Below, one piece after another: positions 1 through 10,187 of a DNA stretch of 64,000 bases. The translations under genes and the position numbers were made by a program. The notes below the pieces were generated by a model, which worked only from the letters and a program-made list of their open reading frames with translations, searched no databases and was not told the origin of the DNA. This stretch comes from Roseovarius amoyensis. Its GTDB lineage: Bacteria; Pseudomonadota; Alphaproteobacteria; Rhodobacterales; Rhodobacteraceae. The stretch's first letter is position 1; every line of letters begins with the position of its first letter. Where the stretch lies: positions 1 through 64,000 of the forward strand of contig NZ_QITQ01000020.1 in NCBI RefSeq assembly GCF_003260265.1, in the 5' to 3' direction.

Positions 1-116
1 TGAAGTTCACCGCCGAGCTGATCGCGCCGATCGCGATGGAAGAGGGCCTGCGCTTTGCCATCCGCGAAGGCGGCCGCACCGTCGGCTCGGGCGTCGTCTC
101 GAAAATCATCGAGTGA
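1..116 (+). CDS. tuf: Elongation factor Tu, C-terminal end (partial)
   Basis: The first two bases finish a codon begun outside the window. The next 37 codons encode the last part of EF-Tu domain III, including the [18 protein letters not shown] signature that ends bacterial EF-Tu. EF-Tu is the GTPase that delivers aminoacyl-tRNA to the ribosome in the cytoplasm. Its place just upstream of rpsJ matches the usual join of the str and S10 operons. The 5' end is missing only because the window starts inside the gene. Confidence 0.96.
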   Translation, partial: KFTAELIAPIAMEEGLRFAIREGGRTVGSGVVSKIIE

Positions 117-255
117 CGCTGAAGGCGTAAAAGAAAGAGGTCCCGGGCCCAGGCCCGGGGCATCCCCCGGCCCAGACCGGGGACAGGTTCGACGAGGGTG
201 GCCGGGCATTCCGGCCTTCCTCCTATCAACTCCAACGCCGTGAAAGGCTAGATAC
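117..255. other. tuf-rpsJ intergenic region with GC hairpins
   Basis: This gap holds two strong inverted repeats: CCCGGGCC at 142-149 with GGCCCGGG at 152-159, and CCCCGG at 165-170 with CCGGGG at 177-182. Neither is followed by a T tract, so they look more like palindromic repeat units or mRNA-processing hairpins than simple terminators. I see no convincing promoter. Confidence 0.5.
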
Positions 256-564
256 ATGCAAAGCCAGAATATCCGCATCCGGCTGAAGGCATTCGATTAC
301 CGCGTACTGGACGCCAGCACGCGCGAAATCGTCAGCACCGCCAAACGCACCGGGGCCGAGGTTCGCGGGCCCATTCCGCTGCCCAACAAGATCGAGAAGT
401 TCACCGTTCTTCGCGGTCCCCACGTCAACAAGAAATCCCGCGACCAGTTCGAGATCCGCACCCACAAGCGGCTTCTGGACATCGTCGACCCCACCCCGCA
501 GACCGTGGACGCGCTGATGAAGCTCGACCTCGCCGCGGGCGTGGACGTGCAGATTTCGGTCTGA
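256..564 (+). CDS. rpsJ: 30S ribosomal protein S10
   Basis: The 102-residue protein has the normal length and begins [19 protein letters not shown]. It carries the S10 loop region with [20 protein letters not shown] and the closing [20 protein letters not shown]-like end. S10 sits in the head of the small subunit and, as NusE, also joins transcription antitermination complexes. It is the first gene of the S10 block and is followed after 13 bases by rplC, whose Shine-Dalgarno GAGGAGGG overlaps the S10 stop region. Confidence 0.98.
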   Translation: MQSQNIRIRLKAFDYRVLDASTREIVSTAKRTGAEVRGPIPLPNKIEKFTVLRGPHVNKKSRDQFEIRTHKRLLDIVDPTPQTVDALMKLDLAAGVDVQISV

Positions 565-577
565 GGAGGGCAAGCCA

Positions 578-1408
578 ATGTTGCGCTCTGGCGTTATCGC
601 AAAGAAAGTCGGCATGACCCGGCTTTTCATGGAGGACGGACGGCAAGTGCCGGTGACCGTTCTGCAACTCGACAAGCTTCAGGTGGTTGCCCAGCGCACC
701 CCTGACAAACATGGTTATTCGGCGGTCCAACTGGGCGCCGGTACGGCCAAGACCAAGCGCGTGAGCAAGGCCATGCGCGGCCATTTTTCGGCCGCAAAGA
801 CCGAACCCAAGCGCAAGATCGCGGAATTCCGGGTCGACCCCGAAAACCTGATCCCGGTGGGCGAGGAAATTATCGCCAACCACTATTTCGAGGGTCAGTA
901 TGTCGATGTCTGCGGCACCTCGATCGGTAAGGGTTTCGCCGGTGCGATGAAGCGGCACAACTTTGGTGGTCTGCGGGCCACGCACGGTGTGTCGATCAGC
1001 CACCGGAGCCATGGTTCTACCGGGCAGTGTCAGGATCCTGGCCGTGTGTTCAAGGGCAAGAAGATGGCCGGACACATGGGTGCTGCGCGGGTGACAACGC
1101 AGAACCTGCAGGTGGTGCGCACCGATGCCGAACGCGGCCTGATCATGGTCAAGGGCGCGGTGCCCGGCTCCAAGGGTGGTTGGGTGACGATCAAGGATGC
1201 GGTCAAGAAGCCGTTCCCCGAGAACGCCATCCTGCCGGCGGCCCTGAAATCGGCGGCTGAGGAAGCTGCTAAGGTGGCCGACGAGGCTGCGGCACAGGCC
1301 GCGGCCGAGGAAGAAGCCGCAGCGAATGCCGCCGCACAGGCCGAACAGGCCGCGCTCGACGCCGCTGACGCGGCGACTGACGCCGAGAAGAAGGACAGCG
1401 ACGAATGA
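578..1408 (+). CDS. rplC: 50S ribosomal protein L3
   Basis: The 276-residue protein starts [17 protein letters not shown]. It contains the central [20 protein letters not shown] stretch, which includes the glutamine that PrmB methylates in related bacteria. L3 is an early assembly protein near the peptidyl-transferase centre. It is longer than the roughly 210 residues of E. coli L3 because of a C-terminal tail of about 60 residues, nearly all Ala and Glu, from about residue 220. Such tails are known in alphaproteobacterial L3. The stop codon overlaps the rplD start as ATGA. Confidence 0.97.
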   Translation: MLRSGVIAKKVGMTRLFMEDGRQVPVTVLQLDKLQVVAQRTPDKHGYSAVQLGAGTAKTKRVSKAMRGHFSAAKTEPKRKIAEFRVDPENLIPVGEEIIANHYFEGQYVDVCGTSIGKGFAGAMKRHNFGGLRATHGVSISHRSHGSTGQCQDPGRVFKGKKMAGHMGAARVTTQNLQVVRTDAERGLIMVKGAVPGSKGGWVTIKDAVKKPFPENAILPAALKSAAEEAAKVADEAAAQAAAEEEAAANAAAQAEQAALDAADAATDAEKKDSDE

Positions 1409-2022
1409 AACTCGACGTGATCAAACTCGACGGCGGCAAGGCCGGTTCGGTCGATCTGGGCGACGATATCTTCGGGCTGGAGCCGCGCGCCGACATCCTG
1501 CACCGCGTGGTGCGCTGGCAGCGCAACAAGGCGATGGCCGGTACCCACAAGGTCAAGACCCGGTCCGAGACCAGCTATTCGACCAAGAAGATCTATCGAC
1601 AGAAGGGGACCGGCGGCGCACGCCACGGCGACCGCAACGCGCCGATCTTCCGCAAGGGCGGCATCTACAAGGGTCCGACTCCGCGCAGCCATGCGCACGA
1701 GCTGCCCAAGAAGGTGCGCAAGCTGGGCCTGTGTCACGCGCTGTCGGCCAAGGCCCGCGCGGGTGAACTGGTGATCATCGAGGCCGCCGAGGGCGTGTCC
1801 AAGACCCGCGAACTGGCCCGCCAGGTCGCAAACCTGGGCTGGAAACGCGCGCTGGTCATCGACGGGGCAGAGGTCAACGGCGATTTCGCCCGCGCCGCTG
1901 CCAACATCGAAGGTCTCGACGTGCTGCCCAGCATGGGCGCGAACGTTTATGACATCCTGCGCCGGGATACGCTGGTGCTGACCCGCGCGGGTGTCGAAGC
2001 ACTGGAGGCTCGACTGAAATGA
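1405..2022 (+). CDS. rplD: 50S ribosomal protein L4
   Basis: The 205-residue protein has the L4 signature [21 protein letters not shown] in its extended loop, which lines the peptide exit tunnel. In enterobacteria L4 also represses its own operon; whether that happens here cannot be read from the sequence. The start overlaps the rplC stop (ATGA) and the stop overlaps the rplW start in the same way, which suggests translational coupling through rplC-rplD-rplW. Confidence 0.98.
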   Translation: MKLDVIKLDGGKAGSVDLGDDIFGLEPRADILHRVVRWQRNKAMAGTHKVKTRSETSYSTKKIYRQKGTGGARHGDRNAPIFRKGGIYKGPTPRSHAHELPKKVRKLGLCHALSAKARAGELVIIEAAEGVSKTRELARQVANLGWKRALVIDGAEVNGDFARAAANIEGLDVLPSMGANVYDILRRDTLVLTRAGVEALEARLK

Positions 2023-2315
2023 GCGCGAAACCGGAACATTACGACGTGATCCGCCAGCCGGTCATTACCGAAAAGGCGACGATGGCCTCGGATGCGGGCG
2101 CGGTCGTCTTTGAAGTGGCGATCGACAGCTCCAAGCCGCAGATCAAGGAAGCGGTCGAGGCGCTGTTCGGGGTCAAGGTGAAGGCGGTCAACACCACCAT
2201 CACCAAGGGCAAGACCAAGCGTTTCCGTGGCCGCCCCGGCGTCCGCAAGGACGTCAAGAAAGCCTATGTGACGCTCGAAGAGGGCAACACCATCGACGTG
2301 ACCACAGGCCTGTAA
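2019..2315 (+). CDS. rplW: 50S ribosomal protein L23
   Basis: The 98-residue protein starts [21 protein letters not shown], typical of L23. L23 lies at the exit tunnel and is the docking site for trigger factor and SRP. The ATG overlaps the rplD stop by four bases. Unusually, the next ribosomal gene, rplB, lies 586 bases downstream; in most bacteria these two are nearly adjacent. Confidence 0.97.
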   Translation: MSAKPEHYDVIRQPVITEKATMASDAGAVVFEVAIDSSKPQIKEAVEALFGVKVKAVNTTITKGKTKRFRGRPGVRKDVKKAYVTLEEGNTIDVTTGL

Positions 2316-2375
2316 GGCCCGTCCCGGGCATGTCCCGGGACCCCGCCGGTTTAGGCGGAACGGTTGAACGTCGAG

Positions 2376-2396
2376 GCCCCGGATCATGTCCGGGGC
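2376..2396. repeat. Palindromic repeat unit, copy 1
   Basis: GCCCCGGA at 2376-2383 and TCCGGGGC at 2389-2396 form a perfect 8-bp stem around the loop TCATG. Two similar units follow in the same gap, suggesting a small dispersed palindromic element. Confidence 0.55.
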
Positions 2397-2751
2397 GCGG
2401 GTGAGAGAACAGGAACCCCGGCTGCGAAAGCGGTCGGGGTTTTCTTTGGCGGTTTCGCCAGGTCAGTTCGGGTTGCTCCCGGCGCCGGTGGCCCGTCCTG
2501 CGCGAACAGCGGCCCACGGGCCGCCGCGCGATCGCCAGACCGCCCGGACGGGCTGGCGATTTGGCAACGCTGGGGGCAGCGGTCTAGGGCTTTTAGGGTG
2601 TGGCGGGGATAAAGCGCCTCGAACACATGGCGGATCGCCATCCCGCGGTCTGGCGATCACGCGGCTTGGGGCAGGGGCGTTTCGGCGCGGTTTTCAAGGC
2701 CAAAGCCCTTGACCCGGCAGTTGCTCTCTCCTAAGAGACCCCATCCGCAAG

Positions 2752-2779
2752 GCCCCGGATTCGTCCGGGGCTGTGCTTT
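2752..2779 (+). terminator. Palindromic repeat unit, copy 2 (possible terminator)
   Basis: GCCCCGGA (2752-2759) and TCCGGGGC (2764-2771) pair around a TTCG tetraloop, which is exceptionally stable in RNA. TGTGCTTTT follows, a weak T tract. It may end part of the transcription coming from rpsJ-rplW. Confidence 0.45.
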
Positions 2780-2855
2780 TGTTCGCTAGAACAACCCTAA
2801 CCGGGGACCTTCGGGGCCCTATACCCAGCGCCGGGAGAAACCCCGGCCTCACATA

Positions 2856-2876
2856 GTCCCGGATCGTTTCCGGGGC
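2856..2876. repeat. Palindromic repeat unit, copy 3
   Basis: GTCCCGGA (2856-2863) and TCCGGGGC (2869-2876) form an 8-bp stem with one G-T pair around the loop TCGTT. It is the third copy of the unit and lies about 25 bases upstream of rplB. Confidence 0.5.
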
Positions 2877-2901
2877 GTTTGCTAGACGGAAGACAGAAAG
2901 C

Positions 2902-3744
<843 letters not shown>

Positions 3745-3747
3745 AAC

Positions 3748-4026
3748 ATGGCACGTTCTGTTTGGAAGGGCCCCTTTGTCGACGCCTATGTGCTGAAAAA
3801 AGCCGAGGCCGCACGGCAGTCGGGGCGTAACGAAGTCATCAAGATCTGGTCACGCCGGTCGACGATTCTGCCCCAATTCGTTGGGCTGACCTTCGGCGTC
3901 TACAACGGCAAGAAACATGTCCCCGTCAACGTATCCGAGGACATGATCGGTCAGAAATTCGGGGAATATTCCCCCACCCGCACCTACTACGGGCATGCGG
4001 CCGACAAGAAAGCCAAGAGGAAGTAA
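3748..4026 (+). CDS. rpsS: 30S ribosomal protein S19
   Basis: The 92-residue protein starts [20 protein letters not shown] and contains the [22 protein letters not shown] core typical of S19. S19 forms a complex with S13 in the head of the small subunit and contacts bridge elements. It starts three bases after the rplB stop and is followed by rplV after three bases, consistent with one transcript. Confidence 0.98.
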   Translation: MARSVWKGPFVDAYVLKKAEAARQSGRNEVIKIWSRRSTILPQFVGLTFGVYNGKKHVPVNVSEDMIGQKFGEYSPTRTYYGHAADKKAKRK

Positions 4027-4029
4027 GCC

Positions 4030-4410
4030 ATGGGCAAGGAGAAGAATCCCCGCCGCGTGGCGGACAACGAGGCGATGGCCAAACTGCGCATGCTGCGCAC
4101 CAGCCCGCAAAAGCTGAACCTGGTGGCGGCGATGATCCGCGGCAAGAAGGTCGACAAGGCCCTGAACGATCTGGCGTTTTCCAAGCGCCGCATCGCCCAG
4201 GACGTTCGCAAGTGCCTGCAATCCGCGATCGCCAACGCCGAGAACAACCACGGTCTTGATGTGGATGAACTGATCGTTGCCGAGGCCTATGTCGGCAAGA
4301 ACCTGACGCTCAAGCGCGGTCGCCCGCGTGCCCGCGGCCGGTTCGGCAAGATCATGAAGCCGTTCTCGGAGCTGACCATCAAGGTGCGTGAAATCGAGGA
4401 GCAAGCCTAA
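4030..4410 (+). CDS. rplV: 50S ribosomal protein L22
   Basis: The 126-residue protein has the L22 core [20 protein letters not shown] and the extended hairpin with [14 protein letters not shown] that lines the exit tunnel, the site where macrolide-resistance changes arise in other bacteria. The N terminus ([18 protein letters not shown]) is slightly longer than in E. coli. The stop shares one base with the rpsC start (TAATG), so the two genes are probably coupled. Confidence 0.97.
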   Translation: MGKEKNPRRVADNEAMAKLRMLRTSPQKLNLVAAMIRGKKVDKALNDLAFSKRRIAQDVRKCLQSAIANAENNHGLDVDELIVAEAYVGKNLTLKRGRPRARGRFGKIMKPFSELTIKVREIEEQA

Positions 4411-5117
4411 TGGGTAACAAGGTAAATCCGATCGGCATGCGCCTGCAGGTCAACCGCACCTGGGACAGCCGCTGGTATGCTGACACCAAGGATTACGGCA
4501 ACCTCCTGCTGGAGGACGTCCGTATCCGCGAGTTTATTGCAGCAGAGTGCAAGCAGGCTGGCATCAGCCGCGTCATCATCGAGCGCCCGCACAAGAAATG
4601 CCGGGTCACGATCCACACCGCACGCCCCGGCGTCATCATCGGCAAGAAAGGCGCGGACATCGAAAAGCTGCGCCGCAAGATCGCCAACATGACCGACAGC
4701 GAGCTGCACCTCAATATCGTCGAGGTGCGCAAGCCCGAGCTGGACGCCAGGCTGGTTGCGGAATCGATCGCTCAGCAGCTTGAACGCCGGGTCAGCTTTC
4801 GCCGCGCGATGAAGCGGGCGGTGCAGAACTCGATGCGCATGGGCGCCCTGGGTATCCGGGTGAACGTGGCCGGCCGTCTGGGCGGTGCCGAGATCGCGCG
4901 TACCGAATGGTACCGCGAGGGCCGCGTGCCGCTGCACACGCTGCGCGCCGACATCGACTATGCCCTCGTCGAGGCGATGACACCCTACGGGATCATCGGC
5001 ATCAAGGTGTGGATATTCAAGGGCGAGATCATGGAGCATGATCCCAGTGCCCGCGAGCGCAAGGCCCAGGAGCTGCAGGATGGTCCCGCGCCTCGTGGCG
5101 CCGGCGGCCGTCGCTGA
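4410..5117 (+). CDS. rpsC: 30S ribosomal protein S3
   Basis: The 235-residue protein starts [22 protein letters not shown]. Its N-terminal KH domain includes the GXXG-type [10 protein letters not shown] loop at about residues 75-85, and the C-terminal domain includes [12 protein letters not shown]3 lies at the mRNA entry site and takes part in the ribosomal helicase activity. The tail ends [11 protein letters not shown]. rplP follows after 13 bases with GAGGA as ribosome-binding site. Confidence 0.98.
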   Translation: MGNKVNPIGMRLQVNRTWDSRWYADTKDYGNLLLEDVRIREFIAAECKQAGISRVIIERPHKKCRVTIHTARPGVIIGKKGADIEKLRRKIANMTDSELHLNIVEVRKPELDARLVAESIAQQLERRVSFRRAMKRAVQNSMRMGALGIRVNVAGRLGGAEIARTEWYREGRVPLHTLRADIDYALVEAMTPYGIIGIKVWIFKGEIMEHDPSARERKAQELQDGPAPRGAGGRR

Positions 5118-5130
5118 GGAGGACTGACAG

Positions 5131-5544
5131 ATGCTTCAACCAAAGCGCACCAAATTCCGCAAGCAGCACAAGGGCCGCATCCACGGCCAGGCCAAGGGCG
5201 GATCGGATCTGAACTTCGGCAGCTGGGGTCTCAAGGCCGTCCAGCCAGAGCGCATCACCGCGCGCCAGATCGAGGCCGCACGTCGCGCCATGACGCGCCA
5301 CATGAAACGTCAGGGCCGGGTCTGGATCCGGATCTTCCCCGACGTTCCGGTGACGTCGAAACCCACCGAGGTCCGGATGGGTAAGGGCAAGGGTTCGGTC
5401 GATTTCTGGGCCGCCCGCGTCAAGCCTGGCCGGGTGATGTTCGAGATCGACGGCGTCAGCGATGCCGTGGCACAAGAGGCCCTGCGCCTTGCCGCCATGA
5501 AGCTGCCGGTCAAGACCCGCCTGGTGGCCCGCGAAGACTGGTAA
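5131..5544 (+). CDS. rplP: 50S ribosomal protein L16
   Basis: The 137-residue protein starts [19 protein letters not shown] and carries the R-rich core with [17 protein letters not shown] and the [18 protein letters not shown] loop. L16 organises the A-site region of the large subunit. It is the last gene of this subcluster: a strong terminator follows within 40 bases, and rpmC, normally adjacent, begins 385 bases later. Confidence 0.98.
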   Translation: MLQPKRTKFRKQHKGRIHGQAKGGSDLNFGSWGLKAVQPERITARQIEAARRAMTRHMKRQGRVWIRIFPDVPVTSKPTEVRMGKGKGSVDFWAARVKPGRVMFEIDGVSDAVAQEALRLAAMKLPVKTRLVAREDW

Positions 5545-5579
5545 GCGGATCGGGGGAAACCCTGCTCTACGATATCTAA

Positions 5580-5610
5580 AGCCCCCGCCGAGAGATCGGC
5601 GGGGGCTTTT
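5580..5610 (+). terminator. Rho-independent terminator after rplP
   Basis: AGCCCCCGCCG (5580-5590) pairs perfectly with CGGCGGGGGCT (5597-5607) around the loop AGAGAT, and the T run TTTT follows. This is a textbook intrinsic terminator lying inside what is usually a continuous S10 operon. Confidence 0.85.
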
Positions 5611-5929
5611 GCATGGCTGTAGTGGGGGGAAATGCCGAAGTGCGCGTATTGGGCGGTGCTGCGCATGATGACATGCAGCCGCCGCGGCATTCGCCAAAAG
5701 CGGCCGTGCCAATAGCGGCCGTTATGGTGCGGGGCTGGTGTTCGATGATCTGCTGGCCGATAAATCCTGCATCTTTTCCTTGCCCCGCGCCGCTGCCTCG
5801 CTTATAGAGCCGCAATCCGCGCGGCTCGGTGTACCGGGATTCGCGCGCGTGCAATTCATCCACCAGGTCCCGGGTGACCCTGAGGCGAATGTCAGGGGCT
5901 CGCTGGTGTTTTGGGAAAGGAAGAGGCGA
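5611..5929. other. Gap between the rplP terminator and rpmC
   Basis: I see no convincing gene in these roughly 320 bases. Short open frames on both strands lack Shine-Dalgarno sequences or protein-like composition. The gap probably carries the promoter for the next transcript; a candidate lies at 5780-5807. A good ribosome-binding site, GGAAAGGAAGAGG, lies just before rpmC. Confidence 0.5.
5780..5807 (+). promoter_or_regulatory. Candidate promoter for the rpmC transcript
   Basis: TTGCCC (5780-5785) and TTATAG (5802-5807) are separated by 16 bases, a fair match to sigma-70 spacing. A promoter is expected here because a strong terminator lies upstream and essential genes lie downstream. It is sequence-only evidence. 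Confidence 0.35.
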
Positions 5930-6133
5930 ATGGACGCCGCCGAGCTGAAAGAGAAGAGCCCCGAGCAGCTGCGCGAGCAGCTGTTGGCGCTGAAGAAAGA
6001 GCAGTTCAACCTGCGCTTTCAGGCCGCTACCGGCCAGCTGGAAAACCCCGCACGCATCCGCGTGGTGCGTCGCGACGTCGCGCGCGTCAAGACCGTGCTG
6101 AACGAAAAAGCCGCGCAAGCGGCGGCAGACTGA
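5930..6133 (+). CDS. rpmC: 50S ribosomal protein L29
   Basis: The 67-residue protein starts [18 protein letters not shown] and has the two-helix coiled design of L29, including [20 protein letters not shown]29 lies beside L23 at the tunnel exit. The ATG at 5930 is chosen because it gives the standard length and follows GGAAGAGGCGA; the open frame extends upstream but without L29 similarity. rpsQ follows after 13 bases. Confidence 0.95.
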   Translation: MDAAELKEKSPEQLREQLLALKKEQFNLRFQAATGQLENPARIRVVRRDVARVKTVLNEKAAQAAAD

Positions 6134-6146
6134 GGAGTCTTGAGCG

Positions 6147-6377
6147 ATGCCCAAACGTATTCTTCAAGGCAAGGTTGTCAGCGACGCCAATGACCAGACC
6201 GTGACGGTTTCGGTCGAACGCCGCTTCACGCACCCGGTCATGCAAAAAACCATCCGTAAGTCCAAAAAGTACCGGGCTCACGACGAAAAGAACGCCTACA
6301 AGGTGGGCGACATCGTGCGCATCACCGAATGCGCGCCGAAATCGAAGAGCAAACGCTGGGAGGTGTTGGAAGCCTGA
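6147..6377 (+). CDS. rpsQ: 30S ribosomal protein S17
   Basis: The 76-residue protein starts [19 protein letters not shown] and has the OB-fold features of S17, including [18 protein letters not shown] and [21 protein letters not shown]17 is a primary 16S rRNA binding protein. The gene follows rpmC closely (GAGGAGTCTTGAGCG before the ATG). A gap of 134 bases separates it from rplN. Confidence 0.97.
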   Translation: MPKRILQGKVVSDANDQTVTVSVERRFTHPVMQKTIRKSKKYRAHDEKNAYKVGDIVRITECAPKSKSKRWEVLEA

Positions 6378-6511
6378 GCGGCCGCTCGTCACGCCGCCCG
6401 GCCTGCCTCGAGCAGCCCGGACGGCACGAATGAGCGCCCCCGAACGCGGAAAACACATTCCGGTTTGAGCGAAACCCTGGGGTCGTTACCCCAAAGGTCG
6501 GGAGAAACCTA

Positions 6512-6880
6512 ATGATCCAGATGCAGACCAATCTGGATGTTGCTGACAATTCCGGTGCCCGGAAGGTTCAGTGCATCAAGGTCCTGGGCGGTTCCAAACG
6601 CAAATATGCCTCGGTGGGCGACGTCATCGTCGTTTCCGTCAAGGAGGCCATTCCGCGTGGTCGCGTGAAAAAGGGCGACGTGCGCAAGGCCGTCGTCGTT
6701 CGCACGGCCAAGGAAATCCGCCGCGAGGATGGCACCGCCATCCGCTTTGACCGCAACGCCGCCGTGATCCTTAACAATGCCGGCGACCCCATCGGCACCC
6801 GTATCTTCGGGCCGGTGGTGCGTGAACTGCGCGCCAAGAACTACATGAAAATCATTTCGCTCGCCCCGGAGGTGCTCTGA
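6512..6880 (+). CDS. rplN: 50S ribosomal protein L14
   Basis: The 122-residue protein begins [24 protein letters not shown] and matches L14 over its full length, ending [11 protein letters not shown]14 contacts 16S rRNA at an intersubunit bridge and is the binding site of the silencing factor RsfS. GGGAGAAACCTA precedes the ATG. One base separates its stop from the rplX start. Confidence 0.98.
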   Translation: MIQMQTNLDVADNSGARKVQCIKVLGGSKRKYASVGDVIVVSVKEAIPRGRVKKGDVRKAVVVRTAKEIRREDGTAIRFDRNAAVILNNAGDPIGTRIFGPVVRELRAKNYMKIISLAPEVL

Positions 6881-6881
6881 C

Positions 6882-7193
6882 ATGGCTGCGAAACTGAAAA
6901 AGGGCGACAAGGTCGTCGTCATCGCCGGCAAGGACAAGGGCCGCGAGGGGACGATCACCTCGGTCGACCCCAGTGCCGGCAAGGCCGTGGTGGAGGGCAT
7001 CAACATGGCCATCCGTCACACCCGCCAAAGCCAGCAGAGCCAAGGCGGTCGCCTGCCCAAGGCGATGCCGGTGGACCTGTCGAACCTCGCCATTCTCGAC
7101 AAGAACGGCAAACCCAGCCGCGTCGGCTTTCGCCTCGAGGACGGTCGCAAGGTGCGTTTTGCCAAGACCACGGGGGATGTGATCGATGCTTGA
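6882..7193 (+). CDS. rplX: 50S ribosomal protein L24
   Basis: The 103-residue protein has an N-terminal KOW motif ([21 protein letters not shown]), typical of L24, and ends in a short helical region. L24 starts assembly of the 50S subunit. The last eight bases overlap the beginning of rplE, so the two are likely coupled. Confidence 0.97.
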   Translation: MAAKLKKGDKVVVIAGKDKGREGTITSVDPSAGKAVVEGINMAIRHTRQSQQSQGGRLPKAMPVDLSNLAILDKNGKPSRVGFRLEDGRKVRFAKTTGDVIDA

Positions 7194-7749
7194 TACCGCA
7201 GCCTATGTACCGCGTCTGCGTCAGCAGTTCCGTGACGTCATCCGCCCGGCTCTGAAAGAAGAGTTCGGTTACAAGAATGACATGCAGATCCCGCGGCTCG
7301 AAAAGATTGTGCTGAACATCGGCTGTGGCGCCGAGGCGGTGAAGGACTCCAAAAAGGCCAAGTCGGCCCAAGAGGACCTGACCCTGATCGCCGGCCAGCG
7401 GGCGGTGATGACCATGGCCAAGAAATCCATCGCCGGCTTCCGCGTTCGCGAAGGCATGCCGATGGGCGCCAAGGTGACGCTGCGCGGCGACCGCATGTAC
7501 GATTTCCTTGATCGTCTGGTCACCGTGGCGATGCCGCGCATCCGCGACTTTCGCGGGGTGTCGGACAAATCGTTCGACGGACGTGGCAACTATGCTCTCG
7601 GCATCCGCGAGCACATCGTCTTTCCCGAGATCGACTACGACAAGGTAGACGAGGTCTGGGGCCTCGACATCGCCATTTCGACCACGGCGCCTACCGACGC
7701 CGAAGCCAAGGCGCTGTTGAAGCATTTCAACATGCCCTTCAACAGCTGA
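7186..7749 (+). CDS. rplE: 50S ribosomal protein L5
   Basis: The 187-residue protein contains the L5 signature with [20 protein letters not shown] and a later [21 protein letters not shown]5 binds 5S rRNA with L18 in the central protuberance and touches P-site tRNA. It begins within the rplX reading frame and is followed after 17 bases by rpsN, which has CCGGAGGAACTAGAAC as its ribosome-binding region. Confidence 0.97.
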   Translation: MLDTAAYVPRLRQQFRDVIRPALKEEFGYKNDMQIPRLEKIVLNIGCGAEAVKDSKKAKSAQEDLTLIAGQRAVMTMAKKSIAGFRVREGMPMGAKVTLRGDRMYDFLDRLVTVAMPRIRDFRGVSDKSFDGRGNYALGIREHIVFPEIDYDKVDEVWGLDIAISTTAPTDAEAKALLKHFNMPFNS

Positions 7750-7766
7750 GCCGGAGGAACTAGAAC

Positions 7767-8072
7767 ATGGCCAAGAAAGCAATGGTCGAACGTGAAAAGA
7801 AACGGCAGCGGCTGGTCAAACAGTACGCAGCCCGGCGCGCCGCGCTGAAAGAGATCATCAACGACCAATCCAAGCCGATGGAAGAACGGTTTCGCGCCTC
7901 GCTGAAGCTCGCCGAGCTGCCGCGCAACAGCTCTGCCACCCGTCTGCACAACCGATGCCAGCTCACCGGCCGGCCGCACGCCTACTACCGCAAGCTGAAA
8001 GTCAGCCGGATCGCCCTGCGCGAACTCGGTTCGGCAGGTCAGATGCCGGGCGTGGTCAAGTCGAGCTGGTAA
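7767..8072 (+). CDS. rpsN: 30S ribosomal protein S14 (zinc-free type)
   Basis: The 101-residue protein starts [19 protein letters not shown] and has the [16 protein letters not shown]-like motif near the C terminus. It is the long form of S14 without the two CXXC pairs, so it should not need zinc. S14 is in the head of the 30S subunit. It lies in the usual spc order between rplE and rpsH. Confidence 0.97.
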   Translation: MAKKAMVEREKKRQRLVKQYAARRAALKEIINDQSKPMEERFRASLKLAELPRNSSATRLHNRCQLTGRPHAYYRKLKVSRIALRELGSAGQMPGVVKSSW

Positions 8073-8084
8073 GGAGGATATGAG

Positions 8085-8477
8085 ATGAACGATCCTATCG
8101 GCGACATGCTGACCCGCATCCGCAACGCGGGTATGCGCGGCAAGTCCACCGTCATGGTTCCGGCCTCGAAGATGCGCGTCCGCGTGCTGGAGGTCCTGGC
8201 CAGCGAAGGCTATATCCGTGGCTTTGAACACGGCACCGACGTTCGCGATCACCCCACGATCGAGATCAGCCTGAAATACTTCGAAGGCGCCCCCGCCATC
8301 CGCGAGATGAAACGGGTCAGCAAGCCCGGTCGCCGGGTCTATGCGGGCGCCAAGGACTTGCCGTCGGTCCGTCAGGGCCTCGGCGTGTCGATTGTCTCCA
8401 CCCCGCAGGGTGTGATGTCGGACGCAAATGCACGCGCTGCCAATGTTGGCGGCGAAGTGCTCTGCACCGTATTCTGA
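8085..8477 (+). CDS. rpsH: 30S ribosomal protein S8
   Basis: The 130-residue protein begins [20 protein letters not shown], the standard S8 start, and ends [22 protein letters not shown]-like. S8 is a primary binder of the central 16S domain. In E. coli it also represses the spc operon; no comparable mRNA structure was examined here. AAGGAGGATATGAG before the ATG is an excellent ribosome-binding site. Confidence 0.98.
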   Translation: MNDPIGDMLTRIRNAGMRGKSTVMVPASKMRVRVLEVLASEGYIRGFEHGTDVRDHPTIEISLKYFEGAPAIREMKRVSKPGRRVYAGAKDLPSVRQGLGVSIVSTPQGVMSDANARAANVGGEVLCTVF

Positions 8478-8490
8478 GGAGGTCAGAAAG

Positions 8491-9024
8491 ATGTCCCGAA
8501 TCGGAAAAAGGCCGGTCCCCCTGCCTGCAGGCGTGACCGCCAGCCTGAGCGGCCAGACCATCGAGGTCAAAGGCCCCAAGCAGACCAAGACCTTTACCTT
8601 CACCGACGATGTCACGATCGAGATCGGCGACGATGCGATCACCGTGCATCCGCGCGGCAAGTCCAAGCGCGCACGCCAGCAATGGGGGATGAGCCGCACC
8701 GTCGTGGCCAACCTCGTGCAGGGTTCCAGCGAAGCCTTCCGCAAGGATCTGGAAATTCGCGGCGTTGGTTATCGTGCGCAGGTGCAGGGCAATGTGCTCA
8801 AGCTCAACCTCGGGCTCAGCCACGATGTCGATTTTTCCATTCCGGAAGGTGTGACTGTCACCGCGCCCAAGCCCACCGAACTGGTGGTCGAAGGCCATGA
8901 CAAGCAGCTCGTCGGCCAGGTCGCGGCGAATATCCGCGACTGGCGGCGCCCTGAGCCCTACAAGGGCAAGGGCATCCGCTACAAGGACGAGTACATCTTC
9001 CAGAAGGAAGGCAAGAAGAAGTAA
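8491..9024 (+). CDS. rplF: 50S ribosomal protein L6
   Basis: The 177-residue protein starts [19 protein letters not shown] and ends with the [24 protein letters not shown]-type tail of L6. L6 lies near the sarcin-ricin loop where elongation factors bind. The frame is open further upstream, but ATG 8491 is chosen because GAGGAGGTCAGAAAG precedes it and it matches the family N terminus exactly. Confidence 0.97.
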   Translation: MSRIGKRPVPLPAGVTASLSGQTIEVKGPKQTKTFTFTDDVTIEIGDDAITVHPRGKSKRARQQWGMSRTVVANLVQGSSEAFRKDLEIRGVGYRAQVQGNVLKLNLGLSHDVDFSIPEGVTVTAPKPTELVVEGHDKQLVGQVAANIRDWRRPEPYKGKGIRYKDEYIFQKEGKKK

Positions 9025-9035
9025 GGACGCGACAG

Positions 9036-9395
9036 ATGGCAAACAGCAAGAGACAACTGTTCCTCAAACGCCGCCTGCGCGTTCGGAGCAAACTTCGCAA
9101 GGTCAATTCCGGGCGTCCGCGCCTCAGCGTGAATCGCTCTGGCAAGAACATGAGCGTTCAGATCATCGACGACATCCGCGGGGTCACTCTCGCCGCGGCG
9201 TCGACGCTGGAAAAGGATTTGGGCTTTTACGGCAAGAACACGATCGAGGCGGCGCAAAAGATCGGCGCCACCATCGCCGAGCGCGCGCAGAAGGCTGGCA
9301 TCACCGAGGCCCAGTTTGATCGCGGCGGGTTCCTTTATCATGGCCGCGTAAAGGCGTTGGCGGATGCCGCGCGTGAAGCCGGCCTGAAGCTGTAA
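9036..9395 (+). CDS. rplR: 50S ribosomal protein L18
   Basis: The 119-residue protein has a basic N terminus ([20 protein letters not shown]) followed by [20 protein letters not shown] and the end [21 protein letters not shown]-like, which identify L18. L18 binds 5S rRNA. It lies between rplF and rpsE with spacers of 11 bases on each side. Confidence 0.97.
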   Translation: MANSKRQLFLKRRLRVRSKLRKVNSGRPRLSVNRSGKNMSVQIIDDIRGVTLAAASTLEKDLGFYGKNTIEAAQKIGATIAERAQKAGITEAQFDRGGFLYHGRVKALADAAREAGLKL

Positions 9396-9406
9396 GGAGA
9401 CGAGAT

Positions 9407-9982
9407 ATGGCAAGAGAAGCTAGCCGTCGGGGCGGTCGCGACCGCGACGAGGCACCGGAATTCGCCGATCGTCTCGTGGCGATCAACCGAGTCAGCAAGA
9501 CGGTCAAGGGCGGCAAGCGGTTCGGCTTTGCGGCGCTGGTCGTCGTAGGCGACCAGAAAGGCCGTGTCGGTTTTGGCAAGGGCAAGGCCAAGGAGGTGCC
9601 CGAGGCGATTCGCAAGGCCACCGAGCAGGCCAAGCGGCAGATGATCCGCGTGCCCCTGCGCGAAGGCCGCACGCTGCACCATGACGGCGAGGGCCGTCAC
9701 GGCGCCGGCCGTGTGGTGATGCGCACCGCTCCGCAAGGTACCGGCATCATCGCCGGTGGTCCGATGCGCGCGGTGTTCGAGATGCTGGGCGTTCAGGACG
9801 TGGTCGCCAAGTCGATCGGGTCGCAAAACCCCTACAACATGATCCGCGCCACGCTCGACGGACTGAGATTTCAGGCCAGCCCGCGCCAGGTGGCGCAGCG
9901 GCGTGGCAAGAAGGTGGCCGAGATCCTGCGTCGTGACGACGCGCCCAAGGCCGAGGCCCCGGCCGAAGCCGCAGAAGCGTAA
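9407..9982 (+). CDS. rpsE: 30S ribosomal protein S5
   Basis: The 191-residue protein has the S5 double-stranded RNA-binding domain with [20 protein letters not shown], followed by [21 protein letters not shown]5 is at the mRNA entry channel and affects decoding fidelity. A short Ala/Glu-rich tail (after about residue 180) extends beyond the E. coli protein. AAGGAGACGAGAT precedes the ATG. Confidence 0.98.
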   Translation: MAREASRRGGRDRDEAPEFADRLVAINRVSKTVKGGKRFGFAALVVVGDQKGRVGFGKGKAKEVPEAIRKATEQAKRQMIRVPLREGRTLHHDGEGRHGAGRVVMRTAPQGTGIIAGGPMRAVFEMLGVQDVVAKSIGSQNPYNMIRATLDGLRFQASPRQVAQRRGKKVAEILRRDDAPKAEAPAEAAEA

Positions 9983-9994
9983 GGAGAGCACGTC

Positions 9995-10183
9995 ATGGCA
10001 AAGACCATTGTCGTCCGGCAGGTGGGTTCGCCCATCCGTCGCCCGAAAGATCAGCGCGCCACGCTGGTGGGGCTGGGGCTCAACAAGATGCACAAGACCC
10101 GCGAGTTGGAGGATACCCCCTCGATCCGCGGGATGATCGACAAGATTTCGCATCTGGTCGAGATCGTCGAAGAGCGCGGATAA
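9995..10183 (+). CDS. rpmD: 50S ribosomal protein L30
   Basis: The 62-residue protein begins [20 protein letters not shown] and carries [17 protein letters not shown], typical of L30. It is a small large-subunit protein that is not present in every bacterium. AAGGAGAGCACGTC precedes the ATG. In most relatives rplO follows at once, but here about 750 bases holding two hairpins and a broken small gene intervene. Confidence 0.96.
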   Translation: MAKTIVVRQVGSPIRRPKDQRATLVGLGLNKMHKTRELEDTPSIRGMIDKISHLVEIVEERG

Positions 10184-10187
10184 GCGC

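Larger units (their letters stand above)
2316..2901. other. Long hairpin-rich gap between rplW and rplB
   Basis: This 586-base gap holds no convincing gene. It contains a GTCCCGGG/CCCGGGAC hairpin just after rplW (2321-2341). It also has three related stems of the form G(C/T)CCCGGA, 4-5 bases, TCCGGGGC, at 2376-2396, 2752-2771 and 2856-2876. The second has a TTCG tetraloop and is followed by TGTGCTTTTG, so it may terminate transcription. The third lies about 25 bases before the rplB start. No clear promoter was found. Confidence 0.6.

Noticed and set aside
2364-2712. Several 80-110 codon frames in the rplW-rplB gap
   Set aside because: They run through the palindromic repeats, are Pro/Arg/Gly rich and overlap each other on both strands without ribosome-binding sites.
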